Positions 1-4,415 of a DNA stretch of 9,476 nucleotides are shown here, one piece after another. Each line of letters starts with the position of its first letter. The stretch's first letter is position 1. A program made the position numbers and the translations under genes. The stretch is taken from assembly GCA_029879555.1 (NCBI GenBank), contig JAOUQB010000063.1, positions 1-9,476 on the forward strand, in the 5' to 3' direction. Under the pieces are notes generated by a model. The model did no database searches, was not told the origin of the DNA, and was given only the letters and a program-made list of their open reading frames with translations. The DNA comes from Nitrospirota bacterium (GTDB lineage: Bacteria; Nitrospirota; Nitrospiria; Nitrospirales; UBA8639).

Positions 1-895
1 TGCCTAGATGACCAAATTGGAAACAGGTGGGATGAAAGATTTCAGCGAAAATTTCCAATGATTCGACGAGGCGAGGCCCCGGTCGGTTGAAGAACTGATT
101 TCCGTCAGTCAAATAGACCTGTCCATTGTGTGCGGCCTTCAATGTGAGCCACGCAGGATTCTGAGTCAGGATGTTCATTTCTTCTTCAATGCGAGGTATG
201 GAAAAACCACAGGGCATCAAGACGAGCATGTCGGGATTGGCGTTAGCTAACGCTTCCCAGGTGATCCATGGCGCATGGGCTCCTGGTTCTCCAAAAACCG
301 AGTGCCCTCCAGCAAGTTGCACAAGTTCAGGAACCCAATTGCCGGCTGCCATGAGGGGCTCCATCCATTCGATGCAGGCCACCGAAGGTTGGAGGCTTTG
401 GTTCTTGGCCTGATCCGCAATGGTGGAGATGCGCGTGTGGTAATTGTCGAGAAGTTCCCGGCCTTTTTGTTCTTTGCCTAGCCCTCGGGCCACACGAAGC
501 AGATCATCCCACACTCCTTGCAAATTGGTAGCGTGAAGCGAAATGACTGTTGGCTGAATCTTCAGGGACTCCTTAAGAGCCTTTTCGACGTCTGTGAAGC
601 TTACCGCGCAAACATCACATTGTGTCTGTGTCACAATGATATCCGGTTGCAACGATTGAAGGATTTCCGTCTCTACCCGGTACACGGACAAGGCATCTTG
701 TAATATTCCGGACACGCGCTCATGAATCTCTTGGCTGGTGCCGTCGACTGAGATGTTTGGAGCCGTACAAATGGGAAGGTCACGAATGCCTGGGGGAAAA
801 TCACATTCATGTGATCGGCCTTTGAGCTGCTCTTGGGTGCCAAGAGCACAGATCATTTCCGTGCCGCTCGGTATTAAAGACACAATGGTAGGCAT
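1..895 (-). CDS. Cobalamin-binding periplasmic-binding-fold protein (BtuF-like), 3' end cut by window edge
   Basis: The reverse-strand frame starts at ATG 895-893 and stays open for 298 codons to the left edge. It begins MPTIVSLIPSGTEMICALG, the usual opening of the BtuF/helical-backbone substrate-binding family (compare IVSLLPSATE). Further family-like blocks are SHECDFPPG (about residues 28-36), TQTQCDVCAVS (about 89-99), AGNWVPELVQLAGG (about 190-203) and LVLMPCGF. The Cys-containing TQ.QC.VCAVS block and the W-x-PEL-x-x-LAGG block are what I associate with annotated cobalamin-binding proteins. There is no signal peptide or lipobox, so it is predicted to stay in the cytosol, unlike BtuF; a role in corrinoid binding or salvage is inference. 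The last visible residues (RPGPRLVESLEIFAEIFHP) are typical of the C-terminus, so only a few residues should be missing. No convincing Shine-Dalgarno sequence precedes the ATG; the start is chosen by homology of the N-terminus. I saw no cobalamin riboswitch upstream. Confidence 0.85.
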   Translation of the reverse strand, partial: MPTIVSLIPSGTEMICALGTQEQLKGRSHECDFPPGIRDLPICTAPNISVDGTSQEIHERVSGILQDALSVYRVETEILQSLQPDIIVTQTQCDVCAVSFTDVEKALKESLKIQPTVISLHATNLQGVWDDLLRVARGLGKEQKGRELLDNYHTRISTIADQAKNQSLQPSVACIEWMEPLMAAGNWVPELVQLAGGHSVFGEPGAHAPWITWEALANANPDMLVLMPCGFSIPRIEEEMNILTQNPAWLTLKAAHNGQVYLTDGNQFFNRPGPRLVESLEIFAEIFHPTCFQFGHLG

Positions 896-1089
896 AGCAA
901 AAATTTTATGACCGGCTGAGGTTGACGAGTTGTTCCAGGCGACTCATCCTACTGACCCTGGTAGAACCTAAGCAATATGGAGGGAAAATGAGGAGGACTA
1001 GGATATAGAACAAAAATGTAATCTATGATAGAACAGCTCATAGAAAAGGGGAACCGAGATTCCTAGGTGGGTAGAGAGTGATCTAGAAC

Positions 1090-1096
1090 AAGGAGG
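1090..1096 (+). promoter_or_regulatory. Strong ribosome binding site of the AsnC-like gene
   Basis: AAGGAGG lies 5 nt before ATG 1102. This near-perfect anti-16S match fixes the start of the small downstream gene and suggests high translation. In the 206-bp divergent region (896-1101) I found a TATGAT at 1024-1029 but no acceptable -35 box at 16-18 nt, so I do not call a promoter. Confidence 0.85.
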
Positions 1097-1101
1097 TTAC
1101 C

Positions 1102-1338
1102 ATGGCAGCAAAAGCGTACATATTAATGAAAGTTAAAGCTGGGAAAGCACAGGACGTGTTGGCGACGTTGAAGGCGTTTGCTGAAGTGGAGCAGGCGCAT
1201 GCCTGTTTTGGTCAGCCGGATATCTTTGGATTGGTGAATGCGCCGGATGATCGGGCGTTGTCAAATCTCATCATGACCAAAATTCACACGATTCCCGGCG
1301 TCGAAGAAACCGACACGCACATCGTCGTCCAGGAATAG
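1102..1338 (+). CDS. Stand-alone Lrp/AsnC ligand-binding (RAM) domain protein
   Basis: This 78-residue protein matches only the C-terminal ligand-binding half of Lrp/AsnC regulators (alpha-beta ferredoxin-like fold). It starts AAKAYILMKVKAGKAQDVL, the first strand and helix, continues with CFGQPDIFGLVNAPD in the central strand region, and ends with IHTIPGVEETDTHIVV, matching the usual I..ipGV..T.T.iv ending. There is no helix-turn-helix DNA-binding domain. Stand-alone RAM proteins usually assemble as dimers or octamers and may bind amino acids or other small ligands; the ligand here is unknown. The gene is monocistronic, divergent from the cobalamin-binding protein and convergent with vapC (42-nt gap, no clear terminator hairpin seen). 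It has a very strong RBS. The family call is secure; any regulatory function is inference. Confidence 0.85.
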   Translation: MAAKAYILMKVKAGKAQDVLATLKAFAEVEQAHACFGQPDIFGLVNAPDDRALSNLIMTKIHTIPGVEETDTHIVVQE

Positions 1339-1380
1339 TTTTTTGAAAATGTTCAACGAGAGAAAGATCCCTGGAAGTGA

Positions 1381-1782
1381 TTAATACGATTCTAGCTGGA
1401 GATGAGGAATTTTCCGGAAGTCTTTGAGGTTTCGTGAAATTAACAGCTCATCGTTGATTAGGGCGTGGGTTCCAATCAAAAGATCCATCGTGCCAATGGG
1501 CGTTCCTAGGTTTTGGAGTTGAGCGAGTACCTTTCCGTAAATTTTGGCTAAGCGGTCGTCTGGGTAGACAACCTCACAATGTTGGCAAAGAGCCTGGATC
1601 TGCTCCCGTTCATTTTTGGAAGCCGATAGGGAAAGGCCAGCCTCCAATTCGCATATCACGAAAAGGCTTAGGCGCACAGGGGTAGAACCGAGTTGCTCCA
1701 ATTTGAGATGTGCCGGACCTTGGGTCTTTCGTTTCTCTTCTCGAAGAAGATCAATGACGAACGACGTGTCAAGAAAGCTCAT
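1381..1782 (-). CDS. vapC: VapC-type PIN-domain ribonuclease toxin
   Basis: This 133-residue protein spans a single PIN domain, the usual VapC length. Visible acidic active-site candidates are D5 in the N-terminal SFLDTSFVIDLL strand, E45 in the CELEAGL helix, D100 in the GTMDLLIGTHAL helix, and the C-terminal SRNLKDFRKIP motif with N118 and D121. These residues coordinate Mg/Mn for single-strand RNA cleavage in the family, commonly of tRNA or rRNA sites; the target here is unknown. The start codon overlaps the vapB stop as ATGA (1782-1779), so the two are translationally coupled, antitoxin first. All key residues are present, so the toxin looks intact. Confidence 0.93.
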   Translation of the reverse strand: MSFLDTSFVIDLLREEKRKTQGPAHLKLEQLGSTPVRLSLFVICELEAGLSLSASKNEREQIQALCQHCEVVYPDDRLAKIYGKVLAQLQNLGTPIGTMDLLIGTHALINDELLISRNLKDFRKIPHLQLESY

Positions 1783-2012
1783 AGGCGAGGGGCTTTCGCC
1801 GAATCCTTTCGCCGGCGAGCCACTTGTTCATCAAGGCGGTCTAGGGTGTCGTCTCGAACCTTCAGCGTAGAGAGCACGTGTAACAGGTCTTTCGCCGTGG
1901 CTTTACCCTTGAGGGTTTCTTTGATGACAGCCGAAAATGATTGACCTTCCCGCTTCCGGTTGGCCAGAAGAGTATAAGCTTCCAGGTCAATTGTAATAGT
2001 TTTTACAGCCAT
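1779..2012 (-). CDS. vapB: VapB-type antitoxin (DUF217/VAPB_antitox family)
   Basis: The protein has 77 residues from ATG 2012. The N-terminus (AVKTITIDLEAYTLLANRKR) and the following GQSFSAVIKETLKG match the VAPB_antitox family, in which an N-terminal DNA-binding part represses the operon and a C-terminal tail wraps the PIN toxin. The charged tail (DEQVARRRKDSAKAPRL) fits the toxin-neutralising segment. The frame can be extended to GTG 2027, adding five codons, but that GTG lies inside the promoter just upstream of the -10 box; ATG 2012 starts exactly at the conserved motif and is preferred. There is no Shine-Dalgarno sequence, consistent with a leaderless or nearly leaderless message. Autoregulation is expected from the family, but I did not identify an operator. 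Confidence 0.9.
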   Translation of the reverse strand: MAVKTITIDLEAYTLLANRKREGQSFSAVIKETLKGKATAKDLLHVLSTLKVRDDTLDRLDEQVARRRKDSAKAPRL

Positions 2013-2018
2013 GCACTT

Positions 2019-2047
2019 ATCATACACTTAGATGAAATATTTCTCAA
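2019..2047 (-). promoter_or_regulatory. Predicted sigma70 promoter of vapBC, transcript apparently leaderless
   Basis: On the minus strand there is a TTGAGA -35 box (2047-2042), a spacer of exactly 17 nt, and a TATGAT -10 box (2024-2019). The A of the vapB ATG (2012) is the seventh base after the -10 box, where transcription normally starts. Together with the missing Shine-Dalgarno sequence this predicts a leaderless vapB mRNA. It is motif evidence only. Confidence 0.65.
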
Positions 2048-2100
2048 ATTCTCGTCTCTCTCTGTTTTGGGGGGACGAATTTATGGATGGGTACATAAAG

Positions 2101-2126
2101 AAGGCCGGCTCATATGAGCCGGCCTT
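2101..2126 (-). terminator. Perfect 26-nt palindrome, likely terminator of the PuuD-like unit
   Basis: Each half reads AAGGCCGGCTCAT, giving a GC-rich 10-bp stem with a CATATG loop. On the minus strand it lies 38 nt beyond the stop of the urate-oxidase-N gene and is followed by TTCTTTAT, a modest T-rich tail. It separates that unit from the downstream vapBC promoter. The symmetry would also allow a protein-binding site, but its position favours termination. Confidence 0.65.
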
Positions 2127-2164
2127 GTCTATTCTCAGTGGAATCTTGGCTGTTGTAGGCTAAC

Positions 2165-2644
2165 CTAGAAAAGCCCTGACGCATGGCCGGAGTTGGCCAT
2201 GAAAAACAGCATGGGGATGGAGAGCATCGTATTCGTCCGTGAGGCTAACAATGCGGTCCGCCCGGCCTTGGCTTTTTCCTCAGGTGTGGCTTCTTTCATG
2301 CCGAGCACCTTTTTCTGATTGGGCCAAATGATTCCCCAGACGTTCAGTAACATGATGGTGCCGAGCCAGGCGCCCATGCCGATGACAGCATCTGGGCCTT
2401 GTAACAAGAAGGCACTGCCCATTCGATGTTGATTCATGAGCAAGGCGGCTCCGAAGACCCAGGTAGCCAGAGCTCCCCATCGAAACCACCAGAGGGCGTT
2501 GGGGACGAGATGCTTGAAGGCCTCAGCCTTGGTCTCCGGTGTGACAACTTTGAGAAATGGTACTTGGATGAAATTAAAATAATAGAGAATTCCGATCCAG
2601 GTGATGCCCGCGAGGAAATGTCCCCACGCTAATACACTTTCCAT
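2165..2644 (-). CDS. Half-size urate-oxidase N-terminal (PuuD-like) membrane protein
   Basis: This 159-residue, four-helix inner-membrane protein has segments at about residues 4-24, 50-70, 86-108 and 137-152. It opens with WGHFLAGITWIGILYYFNFIQ, the signature of the Urate_ox_N domain of PuuD-type urate hydroxylases, with conserved H9, W16 and N24. Other family-like motifs are LNVWGIIWPNQ and ASRTNTMLSIPMLFFM. PuuD has about eight helices plus a C-terminal cytochrome c; here there are only four helices and no CXXCH haem site, so it is a short family member that may act as a dimer and need a separate electron carrier. No other purine-degradation gene is nearby, so urate oxidation should not be assumed. 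GAGG precedes the ATG at good spacing. The gene follows a 30-residue membrane peptide by 55 nt and probably shares its transcript. Confidence 0.8.
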   Translation of the reverse strand: MESVLAWGHFLAGITWIGILYYFNFIQVPFLKVVTPETKAEAFKHLVPNALWWFRWGALATWVFGAALLMNQHRMGSAFLLQGPDAVIGMGAWLGTIMLLNVWGIIWPNQKKVLGMKEATPEEKAKAGRTALLASRTNTMLSIPMLFFMANSGHASGLF

Positions 2645-2699
2645 AATGTGTCCTCGTATGTGTTAGGTGATTAAAGAATTCTTCAGTGGTTCTGCGTGA

Positions 2700-2792
2700 T
2701 CACACCAGCATTTTGACCAGGCCATAGAGGACCACAGTCAACACAAAGCCGGCAGTGATGGTGCCAGAGATCGTATCGAGCGGATTGCCCAT
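2700..2792 (-). CDS. 30-residue single-span membrane peptide upstream of the PuuD-like gene
   Basis: ATG 2792-2790 opens a 30-codon frame ending in TGA at 2702-2700. The peptide starts MGNPLDTISGTITAG and continues with a hydrophobic helix of about 15 residues (FVLTVVLYGLVKMLV) to the C-terminus. That gives a short polar N-terminus and one membrane span, the form of small accessory subunits of membrane enzymes. A strong AAAGGAG lies 8 nt before the ATG. The gene is 55 nt upstream of, and co-directional with, the urate-oxidase-N gene, so it may stabilise that protein or its complex; this is inference. I do not recognise the family. It is too short to be sure from sequence alone, but RBS, composition and context agree. 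Confidence 0.7.
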   Translation of the reverse strand: MGNPLDTISGTITAGFVLTVVLYGLVKMLV

Positions 2793-2800
2793 TGTTATGT

Positions 2801-2807
2801 CTCCTTT
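2801..2807 (-). promoter_or_regulatory. Ribosome binding site of the 30-residue membrane peptide
   Basis: AAAGGAG on the minus strand lies 8 nt before ATG 2792. It is the main evidence that the 30-codon frame is translated. The rest of the 143-bp gap up to the glycosylase stop (2793-2935) contains only a weak 6-bp inverted repeat (TCGTTG/CAACGA) and no convincing promoter or terminator. Confidence 0.75.
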
Positions 2808-2935
2808 ATTGTTTGTGGAATTGAGAAGCGGTTTGTGTCATGTGGCCTACGGGAGGTAGTCCGCATTCTTCTGAGGCGATAGCGTAACGTAGACGGCTGT
2901 CGTTGTTCAAGGCAACGAAGAAAGGACTTAATAAC

Positions 2936-4015
2936 CTATTCGGTCGGCTTGGTTTTTCCTCCCTTTGGGGAAGCTGGAGCAGGTAGGCAGAACCGCCATA
3001 ATTTCTTGGCCCAGTTCCCGGCATAGTCTACGCCGATTCGTGGGAGTGCCTGGATCTGTTTTCGTGAAACGGGCAAGCCCTGCTCTTCGATCCAAAGGGT
3101 TTTTCCGTATGTCGTATCCAGCCCGTTGTGGGTGCGGTCCACTTCGAGGTATCGGCAGACCCGACCCGGGCCGTCGATGCGAGTGGGAAACGTTGGAGGA
3201 TCGTTGTTTTCCAAGACTTCCAACCCACGGATCAGAATAGCCGCAGGATAGTCTTCTCGTTCAGTCACAATATTGAGACAGTGGTACATCCCATAAATGA
3301 GATAGACATACGTGAATCCGGCTGGGCCGAACATGATTTCCGTCCGTTTCGTTCGGCCTTTGGAAGCATGGCAGGCTTTATCCTTCGGTCCGACATACGC
3401 TTCCACATCGACTATTTTGCTCTGTATGAGATTGTCGGAGGTTTGCGTCATCAACACCTTCCCCAACAAATCTTTCGCGACCTTCAACGTCGGTCGAGCA
3501 TAAAACTCCCGTGGTAAAGGATTGTAATGGTTCCGAATTTTCCCCTCCTTTGTAAGAAATGCGGCAGTCTCAGGTGGAGGTGCTTTTCGAATTTTATCAC
3601 GAATGTCCTTGTTTAATTTTCCCCTCCTTTGTAAGGAGGGGCTAGGGGAGGTAGAGTCCGAGGCCAATCGTAGGGAGAGATCTTCCAAAACCCCATCAAG
3701 ATTATTAAAGACCTCATCATTTGTGTATCGTACAATTCTGATGCCTAAGGATCGTAAATACCTCTCCCGTTCCGCATCTTTGGTTTGTTGCCTGTTGCCG
3801 GCGTGCACGTCCCCATCAACCTCTATCGCCACATTTCTCTCCGGGCAAAAGAAATCCACAATATAGGATTCAATGCCATGTTGCCGACGGAATTTCAGTT
3901 CGTGGATTTGATTGCTCCGAAGTTTCGCCCATAGTAATTGTTCCGCTCGAGTTTGATTGGATCGGAGTCGTCGTTTAAGCGGAAGAAGTTTCGGATTTCC
4001 TTTTTTGGTAGGCAT
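2936..4015 (-). CDS. DUF559 endonuclease-like domain fused to 3-methyladenine DNA glycosylase (AAG/Mpg family)
   Basis: This 359-residue frame has two domains. Residues 1-117 are DUF559 (Vsr-like/PD-(D/E)XK fold): ELKFRRQHGIESYIVDFFCPE, then AIEVDGDVHA, then LGIRIVRYTNDEVFNN, with candidate catalytic residues D54, E65, D67 and H71. Residues 165-345 are an alkyladenine DNA glycosylase, which removes alkylated purines in base excision repair: LPREFYARPTLKVAKDLLG, the catalytic block IVDVEAYVGP (E205 likely activates water), YLIYGMYHCLNIV, DGPGRVC and PRIGVDYA. Both domains look complete. The linker (122-160) is encoded by two copies of a palindromic repeat. A normal AAG is about 200 residues and starts near LPREFYARP, but no in-frame ATG, GTG or TTG occurs in the linker, so the enzyme appears to depend on the DUF559 start. 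That start follows another repeat copy, whose GGGGTAGAG may act as a weak RBS. Each domain assignment is firm; whether the protein works as a fusion is unknown. Confidence 0.88.
   Translation of the reverse strand: MPTKKGNPKLLPLKRRLRSNQTRAEQLLWAKLRSNQIHELKFRRQHGIESYIVDFFCPERNVAIEVDGDVHAGNRQQTKDAERERYLRSLGIRIVRYTNDEVFNNLDGVLEDLSLRLASDSTSPSPSLQRRGKLNKDIRDKIRKAPPPETAAFLTKEGKIRNHYNPLPREFYARPTLKVAKDLLGKVLMTQTSDNLIQSKIVDVEAYVGPKDKACHASKGRTKRTEIMFGPAGFTYVYLIYGMYHCLNIVTEREDYPAAILIRGLEVLENNDPPTFPTRIDGPGRVCRYLEVDRTHNGLDTTYGKTLWIEEQGLPVSRKQIQALPRIGVDYAGNWAKKLWRFCLPAPASPKGGKTKPTE
3536..3556 (-). repeat. Repeat copy A, truncated, inside the fusion linker
   Basis: These 21 nt are identical to 3615-3635 (one palindrome arm plus the loop). 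The outer half of the repeat is missing. On the minus strand it is translated as LTKEGKI (residues 154-160) and contains AAGGAGG, so it could also serve as a ribosome binding site just before the glycosylase domain. Confidence 0.85.
3615..3656. repeat. Repeat copy B, 42 nt, inner end facing the DUF559 coding region
   Basis: It contains a perfect hairpin, CCCCTCCTT, loop TGT, AAGGAGGGG, followed by a CTAGGGGAGGTAGAG tail. Its last 36 nt share a 35-nt exact match (3621-3655) with copy E (4251-4285). On the minus strand it encodes residues 122-135 (TSPSPSLQRRGKLN), a C-terminal pattern I associate with DUF559 proteins in other genomes. Confidence 0.9.
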
Positions 4016-4024
4016 AGTGCAAAA

Positions 4025-4066
4025 CTCTACCCCACCTTCACCTCCCCTTACAAAGGGGAGGAAAAG
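4025..4066. repeat. Repeat copy C, 42 nt, inverted relative to B, just upstream of the DUF559 start
   Basis: It starts CTCTACCCCACC and has a perfect 9-bp hairpin, CCTCCCCTT, loop ACA, AAGGGGAGG. Its CTCTAC end faces the DUF559 start codon 10 nt away, mirroring the GTAGAG end of copy B on the other side. B and C therefore form imperfect terminal inverted repeats around the DUF559 coding region. Confidence 0.85.
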
Positions 4067-4156
4067 ATCAGAGAACCCTGGGCGTTATGCCAGGAGTCAG
4101 GTGGTTGTCGGGTGCGCTCTGTGGACCGTTACCTTAGTCGGTTGAGCCCTCTTTTT

Positions 4157-4188
4157 GAGTCCAGCCCCTTTGCAAAGGAGAGGAAAAG
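4157..4188. repeat. Repeat copy D, diverged
   Basis: The core CCTTTGCAAAGG is flanked by CAGCCC on one side and AGAGGAAAAG on the other, in the same orientation as copy C. It shares the GAGGAAAAGATCAG right flank with C (4057-4070 region), so C and D may derive from one duplicated unit. Confidence 0.7.
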
Positions 4189-4243
4189 ATCAGGAAAATT
4201 TAAGAGCTGGTGGGGCATGTGGAAAGGTTTCATTTGAGATCAG

Positions 4244-4285
4244 AATTTCCCCCCTCCTTTGTAAGGAGGGGCTAGGGGAGGTAGA
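4244..4285. repeat. Repeat copy E, near-identical to copy B
   Basis: It has the same perfect 9-bp hairpin and tail as copy B, with 35 consecutive identical nt (4251-4285 against 3621-3655). Its GTAGA end faces right, towards copy F. Confidence 0.9.
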
Positions 4286-4351
4286 CATGTCAGGTGCCTA
4301 TCCAGCCATCAAGTTTTTTGCTGGGACCTTATCGTTATGGCAATCTGATGA

Positions 4352-4415
4352 CTCTACCCCACCGAACTACTTGTTCCCTCTTCGGGCCCAAGCCCCTTAC
4401 AAAGGGGAGGAAAAT
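4352..4415. repeat. Repeat copy F, inverted, interrupted, overlapping the SagB-type gene stop
   Basis: The CTCTACCCCACC end (4352-4363) is separated by about 27 nt of unrelated sequence from the hairpin part, CCCCTT, ACA, AAGGGG, then GAGGAAAAT. Its final base is the first base of the reverse-complemented TGA of the SagB-type gene (4417-4415). On the minus strand this hairpin lies directly downstream of that stop and could act as a transcript end, although no T-run follows. Confidence 0.7.

Larger units (their letters stand above)
3615..4066 (-). mobile_element. Putative 452-bp DUF559-bearing mobile unit with palindromic inverted ends
   Basis: The DUF559 part of the fused gene (start codon at 4015, domain ending near 3660) is enclosed by inverted repeat copies B and C of equal length. 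This arrangement, one small nuclease gene between inverted palindromic ends with further copies nearby, resembles the REP/RAYT and Vsr-like mobile modules in principle. Mobility is inference: no transposase is present, and I could not define a target-site duplication with confidence. Confidence 0.5.
4016..4414. other. 399-bp non-coding stretch filled with palindromic repeats
   Basis: No credible gene is present here between the DUF559-glycosylase gene and the end of the SagB-type gene. The stretch holds repeat copies C, D, E and F in mixed orientation. All share a G-rich hairpin core around CCTTTGTAAGG and a CTCTAC or GTAGAG end. Short open frames across it are repeat-derived and lack ribosome binding sites. 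Confidence 0.8.
4244..4415. mobile_element. Putative miniature non-autonomous element (copies E and F as inverted ends)
   Basis: Copies E and F face each other with GTAGA and CTCTAC inner ends around 66 nt of non-coding DNA, giving a 172-nt unit. The layout copies that of the DUF559-bearing unit but lacks a gene, as expected for a miniature derivative. Structure is seen; mobility is inferred. Confidence 0.45.

Noticed and set aside
896..1000. Cobalamin riboswitch upstream of the cobalamin-binding gene
   Set aside because: I could not find a B12-box-like motif or the expected long structured leader in the about 200-bp divergent region.
1004..1029. Promoter for the RAM-domain gene using TATAGA or TATGAT
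   Set aside because: No acceptable -35 hexamer lies at 16-18 nt from either box.
1616..1944. Plus-strand frames opposite vapBC
   Set aside because: They are antisense shadows of the well-supported toxin and antitoxin genes.
2806..3024. 72-codon minus-strand frame overlapping the glycosylase 3' end
   Set aside because: It reads the glycosylase region out of frame and continues through the intergenic gap by chance; no RBS or domain.
3128..3517. 129-codon plus-strand open frame opposite the glycosylase
   Set aside because: It is entirely antisense to the conserved AAG coding region, has no RBS and no recognisable protein character.
3536..4415. The palindromic repeats as a CRISPR array
   Set aside because: Copies are in both orientations, irregularly spaced and partly inside a gene; there are no uniform spacers and no cas genes.
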